A stretch of 11,564 nt of DNA from Methanobacteriaceae archaeon UBA349 (GCA_002509745.1 DAWK01000023.1:1-11564); one strand, 5' to 3'. Counted from the stretch's first letter, positions 1-7,414 are shown. The notes: a model not told the origin generated them from the letters alone. Numbers and translations are program-made.

Positions 1-872
1 AATGGAAAGACATTATTAAAATTGGCCGGACCCATATGCAGGATGCTACTCCCATGACATTAGGCCAGGAATTTTCAGGCTATGTAGGCATGTTAGATGA
101 TAATTTAAAGCGTTTAGATGATTCATTAAGTGATATTTATAAATTGGCATTAGGAGGTACTGCAATAGGTACTGGTATTAATGCTTCTCCGGAATTTGGT
201 GAACAATCTGCTCAAGAAATTGCTAAATTAACTGGTTTGCCCTTTGTAACCGCACCTAACAAATTCACTGTACATGGATCACATGACGGCCTGATTGCAG
301 TCAGCGGATGCCTTAAAACTTTGGCAGCTTCACTGTACAAAATTTCCAATGATATTAGAATGCTAAGTTGTGGTCCTCGCTGTGGTTTTCATGAGTTAGA
401 TATTCCATCCAACGAGCCAGGGTCATCAATAATGCCTGGAAAAATTAATCCAACACAGTGCGAGGCCTTGGCCATGATTTCTGTTCAGGTTATAGCCAAT
501 GATCTGGCCGTGACTCTGGGCGGGGCCGGAGGATATTTGGAGATGAATGTTTACAAACCACTCCTCATCTACAATATAATGCAATCTATTAGAATAATGG
601 GGGATGGATGCCATAATTTCAGGAAATTTTTAGTAGAAGGCCTGAAGGCAAATGAAGAACAGATTAAGTACTTCTTAGAAAGATCTTTAATGTTAGTAAC
701 TGCGTTAAGTCCAGTAATTGGATATGATAAAGCATCCTATGTGGCCCATTATGCATTGGAAAATGATTTAACCCTAAAAGAAGCCGCTTTAAAATTAAAT
801 TACATTTCAAAAGAAGAATTTGAAAAAGTAGTTGATCCCGTAAAAATGGTTCATCCATCAATAAAATATTAA
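1..872 (+). CDS. fumC: Class II fumarate hydratase (FumC), 5' end outside the window
   Basis: This is the C-terminal part of a class II fumarase, which interconverts fumarate and malate in the cytoplasm as a homotetramer. The reading frame is open from base 3 and enters in the conserved [10 protein letters not shown] motif, whose His (codon 33-35) corresponds to the active-site His of E. coli FumC. The superfamily signature loop [10 protein letters not shown], with the catalytic serine, is encoded at about 420-449. It is followed by PTQCEA, which fits fumarase rather than aspartase. The later LMLVTALSP and GYDKA motifs and the short C-terminal domain are also fumarase-like. About 290 residues are present of a family length near 460, so about 170 N-terminal residues are missing. 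In a methanogen the enzyme would serve the incomplete reductive TCA route. It is convergent with the broken repair gene, 36 bp away. Family assignment is secure; fumarase over other members is very likely. Confidence 0.95.
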   Translation, partial: WKDIIKIGRTHMQDATPMTLGQEFSGYVGMLDDNLKRLDDSLSDIYKLALGGTAIGTGINASPEFGEQSAQEIAKLTGLPFVTAPNKFTVHGSHDGLIAVSGCLKTLAASLYKISNDIRMLSCGPRCGFHELDIPSNEPGSSIMPGKINPTQCEALAMISVQVIANDLAVTLGGAGGYLEMNVYKPLLIYNIMQSIRIMGDGCHNFRKFLVEGLKANEEQIKYFLERSLMLVTALSPVIGYDKASYVAHYALENDLTLKEAALKLNYISKEEFEKVVDPVKMVHPSIKY

Positions 873-908
873 TCATGATTTACCCTTTAAAAGTCTGGCT
901 TTAACACC

Positions 909-1569
909 CTAACTATTATTAATTAATCTATTTTGAATTTTTTCGCTTTCTAATTCCCTTAAAGCATTGGAAGATATCCACTTTGCGCTTTTAGAATTTA
1001 ATTCTTTTATTTCCAATGCAATTTCAATGGCCATCTTATTTAGAGCTATATTCCTTTTTCCAATTCCCCTTAATGCCCAATTAACTGCTTTTTTAACGAA
1101 ATTCCGATTATCATTTGATTCTCTAATAATAACCGAGAAAAATTGCTCAAATTTCTCATTCGTGGCCTTTTTATCATGCACTGCTAAAACAGCCATCATG
1201 GTAAATGCTGCTCTTTTTACAAATTCTTCTTCTCTTTTGCTCCACTCAAAAACCTTTTTATAAGCAAAAGGTGTTTTATCAAACAGATTCATACAACATT
1301 GGTCACATATGTCCCAAGTATCAAAATCTAGTACCCAGTTTTCAATTTGTTCTTCTGTGACTTCTGTGGGGTCGTCAATCATGGTAGCCAAAATCCCACA
1401 GTTCTTCTGCAAGAACGTGATTCTTACCGATTTTTCGAGCCATGCACCTTAACTCAGGTATTTTTACCCCATAAACATTTTCAGGATTTATGCCAAATCT
1501 GGCCATTCCTTCTACATCTTCAGGATTGGAAAGAGATTCTAATTCTTTTATTATTTCTTCAAATTTCAT
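909..1569 (-). pseudogene. DNA alkylation repair protein (AlkD-like HEAT-repeat glycosylase), frameshifted
   Basis: Two overlapping frames together make one AlkD-like protein. The N-terminal part (1569 down to 1375, 64 codons) carries the start of the family, including MARFGINPENVYGVKIPELR, and ends in LWDFGYHD then stop. The C-terminal part (in frame from about 1400 down to 909) resumes at ILATMIDDP. It contains WVLDFDTWDICDQCC and KKAVNWALRGIGKRN, which carry residues matching the DNA-binding/catalytic Trp, Asp and Trp of Bacillus AlkD (W33, D37 and W112 of the 167-residue segment starting at 1412). Family members normally read LW-x-x-G-x-H-E-A-R-I-L-A without interruption, so roughly seven codons plus two bases are missing. 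The intact protein would excise alkylated bases. It is the last gene behind the PadR operon, 62 nt after the toroid gene. A sequencing or assembly collapse cannot be excluded. Confidence 0.85.
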
Positions 1570-1631
1570 GATAACCCATCTTTGATAATTTAAAACTATA
1601 ATAATCCATGAATAATCATATTAAAATGTAT

Positions 1632-2636
1632 TTAACCATGATATCCTTTTAAAACGCGCAATGCATTTAAAGTAATCCATTTACTGGGTTTTCCCTTTCT
1701 TTCAATCCCCACTTGAACACGCCCATTAAAAGTATTTTCCAATAACCATTTACCGTCATCATTCTGTTTGGATATCATAATATCAAAGGCATCCTTCATT
1801 CTTTCATCTTTATAACCCAGTTTAGTGAGTAATCCCAAAACTTCCAGAGCATCTATGCTCCACATCAATGGAAAACCAAATTCTAGCCATTTAAAACTAC
1901 CTAAAGTCGGAGGTTGACTTCTTTTGTAGATATGATGATTAAGCATGTGTTCCGCCCCTTTACCAATATAATCCACCATTTCTGGTGTTCTTTTATTTTT
2001 AGGTATTTCAGAAAAGACTTTAAGAGATTTTACAATTATGCTGTGACATGTACGTTCACCATAACATCTTTTCCATCTTTTATAGGGCCATTCATTTGGT
2101 GCTTTACCTGGTTCATCATCAAATCTCTGGTATTTTATTAGCCATTCTATTGCTTTTTGAATTCTTTCATCCTCTAAATACCCAAATTTAATAAGAGACC
2201 AAGCCATATTTGCTGTAAGGCATGTTAGAACTCGTTCATAGTCCCCTTCTCCGTTTTTATTACTTATATATGAAAATGCGCCACTAATTGGATCTTGAGC
2301 ATTTTTAAGGATAAATTCACAAGTTTTTCTTATTCTTTCATCTTTTCCATCAGCTCCCAGCTCAGCCAATGTTATTAACTGCCATGAGGTTCCTTTGTAT
2401 TTAGCACGACTGTAAAAATTTTCAGGAAGGCCCCAATATCCTCCAATTTCCTGTTTATCCAGTATTTTAGGAACAACACCGATTTCCATTATTTTTTCTT
2501 GAGCATCTTTAACTTCCAAATCATTTTCTGACCTATTTAAAATGTCTCTTAAGGTAAAGTATCTAACTGAAGGATTATTTTCATCCAAGAGCCATTCAGT
2601 GGGATCTGAATTTAAATATGATTTCCATCCACCCAT
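1632..2636 (-). CDS. Alpha/alpha-toroid (prenyltransferase/squalene-cyclase-repeat) protein, function unknown
   Basis: A 334-residue soluble protein with no signal peptide. It resembles the terpenoid-cyclase/protein-prenyltransferase alpha-alpha toroid fold. Helical repeats can be seen: KDERIRKTCEFILKNAQ (98-114), EDERIQKAIEWLIKYQ (155-170) and KDERMKDAFDIMISKQ (276-291). The last runs into a QW-type motif QNDDGKW (291-297). A Cys/His cluster, CYGERTCH, lies at 191-198. There is no DxDD motif, and the length is about half that of squalene-hopene cyclase, so a triterpene cyclase is unlikely. Relatives are sometimes labelled NifH-like in databases; there is no P-loop and the label is unsupported here. 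The start is fixed by AGGTG, which overlaps the TAG stop of the upstream amidohydrolase, suggesting translational coupling. The substrate is unknown; a small hydrophobic ligand is only a guess from the fold. Confidence 0.8.
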   Translation of the reverse strand: MGGWKSYLNSDPTEWLLDENNPSVRYFTLRDILNRSENDLEVKDAQEKIMEIGVVPKILDKQEIGGYWGLPENFYSRAKYKGTSWQLITLAELGADGKDERIRKTCEFILKNAQDPISGAFSYISNKNGEGDYERVLTCLTANMAWSLIKFGYLEDERIQKAIEWLIKYQRFDDEPGKAPNEWPYKRWKRCYGERTCHSIIVKSLKVFSEIPKNKRTPEMVDYIGKGAEHMLNHHIYKRSQPPTLGSFKWLEFGFPLMWSIDALEVLGLLTKLGYKDERMKDAFDIMISKQNDDGKWLLENTFNGRVQVGIERKGKPSKWITLNALRVLKGYHG

Positions 2637-2644
2637 ATTAACAC

Positions 2645-3484
2645 CTACTTTAAATCAAAAAGTCTAGCTGCATTTTCCCCTAAAATTTTCTTTTTATCAT
2701 CCATACTAATTTCAAGGCTTTTTATTTTCATTATATCTTTTCCAGGATTTACCCAGGGATAATCTGAACCAAACAGTATCCTGTGGGAACCAATGGTCTT
2801 TATAAGGTCAATTGATTCTTCATCGTCCAGTGTAGTGGGACTATCAATGTGAGAAATAGCAATTGCAGTATCAAACATTACATTAGGATATTTATCTGCT
2901 ATTTCTACTGTTTGATCCCAAAACCCATTACCTAAATGTGCTAAAATGAGCTTTAAATCCGGAAAATTTTCTAAAACTTTAATCCATCTATTTGGTTCAC
3001 CGAGATCAGATTTATTATCAATATTCATTCCTGAATGGGCCGTAATAGGCAAATCATGTTTAACCATCCAGTCATAAACCGGCCACATTCGTTCATCATC
3101 TGGAGAAAAATTTTGAGCTATTGGATGAATCTTTAGGCCTTTCATTCCCCAGTTATACTTGTGTTCAAGCTCTTCCACCGGAGTTCTGCCATTCATTGTG
3201 GGACTTACTGATATAAACGGGATGAACATAGGATATTTAGCAGGTCTGTTTTTTCCAGATCGAGTTATGGCTACCGTCCAAAAATTATTGTTTTTAAGCT
3301 GGTTATCATGTGCAAAGCTGACCATTACTGCCTTATCAATACCTGCATTTTTCATATCATTTAAATAATCATCAGGTGTGCCATAGCTGTAATAATCTAC
3401 CCCCTGTTCTTCTTTAATCATTTCCACAACCATTTTTCCAACTTCTTTGGTAGGATGGAGGTGTACATGAGCATCTATAATCAT
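2645..3484 (-). CDS. Metal-dependent amidohydrolase, ACMSD/amidohydrolase-2 family
   Basis: A 279-residue TIM-barrel hydrolase of the amidohydrolase-2 group (Pfam PF04909 type). The metal-site motifs appear in order: H6-V-H8 at the N-terminus (DAHVHLH), K118 with H120 in GLKIHP, H150 in ITAHSG, H183 in LAHLG, and D241 in GSDYPW. Members of this group hydrolyse C-N or C-O bonds or decarboxylate aromatic and heteroaromatic acids such as ACMS and gamma-resorcylate. The substrate here cannot be read from the sequence. There is no signal peptide, so it is cytoplasmic. Its ATG overlaps the TAA stop of the preceding membrane-protein gene by one base (TAATG), a clear sign of co-translation in the PadR operon. 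Its own stop overlaps the ribosome binding site of the toroid gene. Family is secure; reaction unknown. Confidence 0.92.
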   Translation of the reverse strand: MIIDAHVHLHPTKEVGKMVVEMIKEEQGVDYYSYGTPDDYLNDMKNAGIDKAVMVSFAHDNQLKNNNFWTVAITRSGKNRPAKYPMFIPFISVSPTMNGRTPVEELEHKYNWGMKGLKIHPIAQNFSPDDERMWPVYDWMVKHDLPITAHSGMNIDNKSDLGEPNRWIKVLENFPDLKLILAHLGNGFWDQTVEIADKYPNVMFDTAIAISHIDSPTTLDDEESIDLIKTIGSHRILFGSDYPWVNPGKDIMKIKSLEISMDDKKKILGENAARLFDLK

Positions 3485-3882
3485 TATTTAACCTCAACTA
3501 CTTTATCAGATTTATTATGGGCCATAAAGCCCATTCCCAGAGTTATGACTGGAATTATTACATAAGTAAGGCCAATATCCATCATATAATTCAAAAAGCT
3601 CATTTGCATAGGGCTGGCCGGCATGAAAATGAAAAGATCTATAGCAATGTTGATAATAAACCACAAAATACCTATCAAAAATCCTTCTTTAACAAGATCA
3701 GATTCTAAATCCTTCAAATAATAATAAGCAAGAGTTATCACCACCATAGACAGAACTAAAGGCATTATAGATTCAAAAAGAGGCCTCATTGAAGTTTTTA
3801 GCGGGAAAACAATAAAAGAAATCGCGAAAGGGATCAGCCAGACCAAACCCCCATATAATATTATTTTCAAATTTTTGTTCAT
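3484..3882 (-). CDS. Small four-helix membrane protein in the PadR operon
   Basis: A 132-residue integral membrane protein that I cannot assign to a named family. Four hydrophobic helices can be read at about residues 6-27, 35-56, 66-88 and 99-121. Conserved-looking polar or charged positions sit near membrane edges: P-L-K-T-S-M-R-P-L-F-E at 27-37, D82 in helix 3 and D102 before helix 4. The tail is short and charged. The start is supported by AGGTGA at 3887-3892, which overlaps the TGA stop of the GyrI-like gene, so translation is probably coupled. Position between a ligand-binding protein and an amidohydrolase suggests a role in sensing or moving the same small molecule, but this is inference from context only. 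It is too small for a typical transporter unless it forms oligomers. Confidence 0.8.
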   Translation of the reverse strand: MNKNLKIILYGGLVWLIPFAISFIVFPLKTSMRPLFESIMPLVLSMVVITLAYYYLKDLESDLVKEGFLIGILWFIINIAIDLFIFMPASPMQMSFLNYMMDIGLTYVIIPVITLGMGFMAHNKSDKVVEVK

Positions 3883-3886
3883 TTTT

Positions 3887-4519
3887 TCACCTATTTTCTT
3901 TTAAGGGTTGTCTTATAATCGTTCTAAGTCTTTCTGGTTTTATAAGTCGCATATCACTTAAATAGATCTCATGGTGCTGTTGGCCATGGATGTTACCATC
4001 AAATACATATCCTTCTTTCTCAATAAATTCATGCAATGCTGCAACTGTGGGGCCTTCTTCAGAGTAGGGACCAATATACATAATTTGGGCCGATGGTCCT
4101 TCTTCCAAGGTTTCAAACCTCATCTTAGAAAGTGCTACCGGATTTTTCTTTTCCTCAACTTCTTCAATAGCTTGTTCAATCATGGATTTAGTAATAAAAT
4201 CAGGTTGCATTATCATGGCTGTCCATTTCCAGCCTGATTTATCTTCCACATTGAAATCTTCCATATTATCCGCCCACCAAAGGCCTTCTAAGGGCATTAC
4301 CACATAATCCTGGGATTTATCTTTTTTAGAAATAAATTTTACTTTGAAAGAAGCTGGGAAAAGGACCTCCATCGCTTGTTGATATTCAATTGAATTATTA
4401 GGATCTCCTTCTCCATCAATCATTAGATAGTTTAATTTAGGAACTTTTACAATTGTAGCTTTACTTTTAGAAGCGGAATAAATATCTTTTAATTCTTTTT
4501 TAAGATCAATTTTAGGCAT
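3887..4519 (-). CDS. GyrI-like small-molecule-binding protein (SAV2435-like)
   Basis: A 210-residue cytoplasmic protein of the GyrI-like (SHS2-fold) family, here the long form. Recognisable blocks from the chosen Met are LMIDGEGDPN (32-41), PLEGLWW (76-82), W97-K-W99, MQPDF (104-108), IGPYSEEGPT (149-158) and HHEIYLSD (182-189). GyrI-like domains bind amphipathic drugs. Some stand-alone members are reported to hydrolyse cyclopropanoid genotoxins, and Glu184 in HHEIYLSD is a candidate functional acid, though I cannot confirm this. The start at 4519 is chosen because GGAG lies at 4527-4530, seven bases upstream, and PadR's stop is one base away. An upstream in-frame ATG at 4549 would overlap padR by 29 bp and add ten residues. 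PadR and GyrI-like gene pairs recur in many genomes, which suggests sensing or detoxification of a planar or hydrophobic compound. Confidence 0.9.
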   Translation of the reverse strand: MPKIDLKKELKDIYSASKSKATIVKVPKLNYLMIDGEGDPNNSIEYQQAMEVLFPASFKVKFISKKDKSQDYVVMPLEGLWWADNMEDFNVEDKSGWKWTAMIMQPDFITKSMIEQAIEEVEEKKNPVALSKMRFETLEEGPSAQIMYIGPYSEEGPTVAALHEFIEKEGYVFDGNIHGQQHHEIYLSDMRLIKPERLRTIIRQPLKENR

Positions 4520-4520
4520 T

Positions 4521-5084
4521 TTATGACTCCATTTTATTAAATCCATCAATCTCTTTAATTTTTTGAATGAAATTTTCTACCCATGATTTTTCTGCTTTTA
4601 AAAGGGCCAAAGGGCGGGTAAAAAGAGCAATTACATTGTAAGGAGAAGTTATACTTTCATGCATCACTATTGATTCTTCAAGAAATTCAATGCGTTCTTC
4701 TGTTGATTTCAAATAATCATTTAGACAATTTATAGCTTTTTTTGGCCCTAAAATCTCAATATTAGCCATTCCCAGATCAAAGGAGTATATTTGTTTTTTA
4801 TTTTCAGATAAAATTTCCTGAACTTTTTCCTGCATGGCCTGCTGTCCTTCTTCGGTTATAGTATATACCTTTCTTGATGGTTTGCCTTCAGCAGTTCTCA
4901 TTTTACTTTCGACCAATTCCTTTTCTTCCAGCCGTTTAAGAACATAATAAATGGATGAAAATCCTATATCTGCCCAATTACGCATTCCTCTCTTTTTTAT
5001 AATCTGTTCAAGACGGTAAGCATAGTGATAATGTTCATAAAGTAGTCCCAATATGGCGGCTTCAATATCCGATATTCTAGACAT
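4521..5084 (-). CDS. PadR-family transcriptional regulator
   Basis: A 187-residue PadR repressor. The N-terminal winged helix covers residues 6-80, from AAILGLLYEH through the recognition helix region GFSSIYYVLKRLEEKELV (41-58) and the wing GKPSRKVYTITEEG (67-80). The rest (82-185) is a helical, probably coiled-coil dimerisation domain, as in the long PadR subfamily with a Vir_Act-type C-terminus. It is the first gene of the minus-strand operon running to the toroid gene. No Shine-Dalgarno sequence precedes the ATG, and a TATA-like element centres about 26 nt upstream, so the mRNA may be leaderless. A palindrome between the two is the obvious candidate autorepression site. PadR proteins are typically released from DNA by aromatic or amphipathic ligands; the ligand here is unknown. 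Family assignment is secure. Confidence 0.94.
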   Translation of the reverse strand: MSRISDIEAAILGLLYEHYHYAYRLEQIIKKRGMRNWADIGFSSIYYVLKRLEEKELVESKMRTAEGKPSRKVYTITEEGQQAMQEKVQEILSENKKQIYSFDLGMANIEILGPKKAINCLNDYLKSTEERIEFLEESIVMHESITSPYNVIALFTRPLALLKAEKSWVENFIQKIKEIDGFNKMES

Positions 5085-5088
5085 ATTA

Positions 5089-5116
5089 TATTCTAGGTAT
5101 AGAATAATATAAAAAA
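5089..5116 (-). promoter_or_regulatory. padR promoter with palindromic operator candidate
   Basis: On the minus strand a TATA-like element (TTTTTTATATTA, 5105-5116) centres about 26 nt before the padR ATG. Overlapping its downstream edge is a palindrome at 5089-5106: TATTCTA, four-base spacer GGTA, TAGAATA, with both 7-base arms perfect. An operator between the TATA box and the start codon would block RNA polymerase recruitment, and if the transcript begins at or beside the ATG, the site is not transcribed. Autorepression by PadR is inferred from position and family habit. Confidence 0.55.
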
Positions 5117-5270
5117 GTTTCTAATAAGCTTAATCTTTTGAATTCAAAAAAATATATTCCACTACAAATGTTAAATTGTAAAATCTGCTGTTAAAATAGT
5201 AATTACTAAAAAAATAGATTAAATAATAAATTCCATCCAATATCTTACAATGAATTAATGTTTTCAATTT

Positions 5271-5286
5271 AAAAAAAGAAAAATAA
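5271..5286 (-). terminator. T-rich archaeal terminator of the DUF308 gene ending at 5308
   Basis: The plus strand reads a run of seven A, then G and five A, so the minus-strand transcript of the DUF308 gene ends in U-rich sequence about 25-35 nt after its stop codon. No stem-loop precedes it, which fits the archaeal mode of termination. The rest of the spacer up to padR (5117-5270) is AT-rich with no other element I can support. Confidence 0.4.
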
Positions 5287-5307
5287 CGAGTTTGGTGAAA
5301 ATTTCAT

Positions 5308-5790
5308 TTATTCTTTCATCACAAGCATTATTATTCCCGTGATTAATAGCCATAGGCCGATTAAAACACCTAAAAGGGCCGGGTTATCTTTGAACAGATT
5401 TCCTATAATAACGTATAAAATACCTATGATTATGGCAACGACACCATTCCATCTGCTCCCATCAGCTTTGGAAATTACACCCATAATACCGGCAATAATC
5501 AGGAATAATCCTACAATCCATACTATGAAACCAGCTAACCAACCAAATAGTCCAGGATTAAATATGAAACCAATACCCAAAACCAGAGCAATTATTCCCA
5601 AAATAATTTGAAGAATTCCCAATCCGGCACTTTCACCCATTTCCATTATTCCACTCATTAATAGACCAATACCCAATATCAAGACTATGAATCCAGTGAT
5701 TAAAGCATAAGGGATCAGTCCTAATAATGGAAAGGCCAATACAATAAGGCCTAAAATGATCAAAACCAACGCATTTCCTGTTTTTTCCAT
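5308..5790 (-). CDS. DUF308/HdeD-like six-helix membrane protein (copy 1)
   Basis: A 160-residue, almost wholly hydrophobic protein of the DUF308/HdeD family. Six helices can be read at about 6-24, 27-49, 57-76, 83-106, 114-131 and 138-157, with a family-like loop SKADGSRWNG (107-116) between helices 4 and 5. HdeD in E. coli is tied to acid resistance, but most archaeal members have no known function. The start at 5790 is chosen because GGAGTG at 5797-5802 precedes it with good spacing. An in-frame ATG at 5823 would add eleven residues and lacks a Shine-Dalgarno site. A paralogue with the same loop lies at 7556-8062. Genes on either side are more than 190 bp away, so it is probably transcribed alone. 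Confidence 0.88.
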   Translation of the reverse strand: MEKTGNALVLIILGLIVLAFPLLGLIPYALITGFIVLILGIGLLMSGIMEMGESAGLGILQIILGIIALVLGIGFIFNPGLFGWLAGFIVWIVGLFLIIAGIMGVISKADGSRWNGVVAIIIGILYVIIGNLFKDNPALLGVLIGLWLLITGIIMLVMKE

Positions 5791-5940
5791 TTTTTCACTC
5801 CATTTAGTTATTAACAAACTCAATTATTGAAAACTCAATATATTAATATTATAATACTTTAATTAATAATTTTTGTGATTTGGTTTGAAACATCTGTTAA
5901 AAAGTGATAGAATCAGTATTTAGTCATCTAATGAAAATTA

Positions 5941-5976
5941 AATAATAATAATAATAATAATAATTATAATTATAAT
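5941..5976. repeat. (AAT)8 microsatellite followed by two TATAAT units
   Basis: Eight perfect AAT units (5941-5964) are followed by two TATAAT hexamers (5965-5976). The tract lies 12 bp past the stop of the unknown membrane-protein gene, and about 150 bp upstream of the first DUF308 start on the same strand. On the minus strand it reads ATT repeats, which could help terminate the upstream transcript. Confidence 0.9.
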
Positions 5977-5987
5977 TTGAATTATTT

Positions 5988-6428
5988 CTAAATTTCTAAA
6001 ACTTTCAAAACTTTTTTTATGCCTCTTTCTGTACTCATAACCCGCCCCAACATGGTACCTGCAGTTATACCAAGAACCATAGCAAATAATGAATTTCCCT
6101 GGACCCAATATCCCAGCAACTGTGTTTTAGTAAATATAAAAATCAAGTAACACACTAAAATTACTGCACCAATCCAATCAATCTTCCCAATGACATTGTT
6201 AGCTTCTTCATCCCAGCTAAGGTTATAGACGCGGCTTACAATGATCCCGATTAGAAGGCCAATAATTATCCCACTAATTGAAAATAAGATGCTAAATCTA
6301 CCATTTAATACTTCAAATACTATCACTACTAACAGAATAAACATCACAAGTAAGTAGATTCTCAGTCGCTTTATAATACGACTATCAATATTTTGAGTTT
6401 TTGAATAAGATTCTTTTCTTTTTTTCAT
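5988..6428 (-). CDS. Unknown four-helix membrane protein
   Basis: An integral membrane protein I do not recognise. From the chosen start it has 146 residues: a very basic N-terminus (MKKRKES..., with a further RIIKRLR stretch) followed by helices at about 22-41, 45-65, 84-103 and 113-133. A conserved-looking polar segment, WDEEANNVIGKIDWIG, separates helices 2 and 3, and a basic tail ends the protein. The basic N-terminus suggests a cytoplasmic amino end. Start 6428 is preferred because AGGA at 6437-6440 sits eight bases upstream. An ATG at 6446 would add six residues but has no Shine-Dalgarno site. A TATA-like ACTATATTT at about 6480-6488 would suit either start. It is a separate unit between the potassium channel and the first DUF308 gene. 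Fold or function cannot be inferred. Confidence 0.75.
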   Translation of the reverse strand: MKKRKESYSKTQNIDSRIIKRLRIYLLVMFILLVVIVFEVLNGRFSILFSISGIIIGLLIGIIVSRVYNLSWDEEANNVIGKIDWIGAVILVCYLIFIFTKTQLLGYWVQGNSLFAMVLGITAGTMLGRVMSTERGIKKVLKVLEI

Positions 6429-6589
6429 TTTTCTTATCCTAAGCATTAAAATGAATTATGGGTTAAAATTCCTACGGAAATATAGTTAATATCAATATAA
6501 AAAGAATTATTGTCGAAGAGGACATTTTTAAGATTATAAATCATTATAACAACCAATTTATTTTATTTAACTAAAAAATTGTTAATTTT

Positions 6590-7414
6590 TTATTTATTTG
6601 ATTTTTCCAGTTCATCTATTTTTTTCTCTAATTGTTCCATTTTTTTGAGTACTTCATCTATTTTTTTATCATGACTATCCAAATTGCTCTCCAGCCTTTC
6701 TGCAGTTTTTCCAAGTTTAGTAGATGCCTTATTACTCGCTTTTCGGAATATTTCAATGAAAGAAAAAGCTAAAGTAGCTGTGACTAAACTTACATAGCCC
6801 ATACCCGAAAATATCATTATTACACCTATAATTTGGCCAATAAGTGTAATTGGAACAATATCCCCATATCCCGTAGTGGTCATAGAAACCAAAGAATACC
6901 AGATAGCAGACTCATAGCTAGTAACTTCCGGATTAACTCCTCTTTCTACTAAAAAAAATAGCAAAGAACCTATTATGAGGACTAATAAAAGGATAAATGT
7001 GGCATAATCTAATTTAGTTTTTTGGGGATATTTAAGGACATTCCTTGTAGTAATTTTCAAAACTTTCAAAAGAGCATAAAGCCTTAGTATTCCGATTAAC
7101 CCAATAATTATTTTATAATCCAGTAAATTGAAAATATTGAAACTTATGAAAAACAATGGAATAGAAGCAATAATATATACCCAGTTTTCACGGATAAATT
7201 CACTTTTATTCACATTACTTCCAATGACTCTGAAAAAGACAAAATCAAACAAAATAATAATACATATAATCAAATCCCATATACCAAAAGAATATATTGA
7301 ATCAGGTTGTATTCCTACCGCGAATCCTATAGACAGCAAAACCAGGAATAATATTTCAATTATTATCAAAAAGGACAATAATGCTTCAAAAATTACTTTA
7401 TAGTGTCGATCCAT
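6590..7414 (-). CDS. Six-helix potassium channel (voltage-gated-like) with C-terminal coiled coil
   Basis: A 274-residue K+ channel subunit acting as a tetramer in the cell membrane. The selectivity filter TTTGYGD lies at 179-185 between the pore helix (168-180) and S6 (190-222). Upstream are S1 (8-34), S2 (45-63, with D57), S3 (78-95) and an S4-like helix (101-121), followed by S5 (137-157). S4 has only R111, K117 and K120, with R124 and K128 just beyond. That is fewer and less regularly spaced charges than KvAP, so voltage sensing may be weak or absent. Residues 236-272 form a heptad-rich coiled coil that probably holds the tetramer together; there is no RCK domain. GTGAT at 7423-7427 is a partial Shine-Dalgarno match before the ATG. 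The channel is bracketed by other membrane-protein genes and likely contributes to K+ balance. Confidence 0.93.
   Translation of the reverse strand: MDRHYKVIFEALLSFLIIIEILFLVLLSIGFAVGIQPDSIYSFGIWDLIICIIILFDFVFFRVIGSNVNKSEFIRENWVYIIASIPLFFISFNIFNLLDYKIIIGLIGILRLYALLKVLKITTRNVLKYPQKTKLDYATFILLLVLIIGSLLFFLVERGVNPEVTSYESAIWYSLVSMTTTGYGDIVPITLIGQIIGVIMIFSGMGYVSLVTATLAFSFIEIFRKASNKASTKLGKTAERLESNLDSHDKKIDEVLKKMEQLEKKIDELEKSNK

Noticed and set aside
967..1263. 98-codon plus-strand frame opposite the broken repair gene
   Set aside because: It lies antisense to conserved AlkD-like coding sequence, and its translation is a low-complexity hydrophobic mirror with no recognisable domain.
1375..1412. Programmed ribosomal frameshift in the AlkD-like gene
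   Set aside because: A simple shift would still lack about seven conserved residues (GxHEAR region), and no slippery heptamer or following structure is apparent. A deletion explains the data better.
1632..2636. Squalene-hopene cyclase or NifH identity for the toroid protein
   Set aside because: No DxDD motif and half the cyclase length; no P-loop or nitrogenase iron-protein motifs.
5339..5611. 90-codon plus-strand frame rich in Pro, Ile and Asn
   Set aside because: It is the complement of the first DUF308 gene, whose hydrophobic codons produce such a frame; no start signal or known domain.
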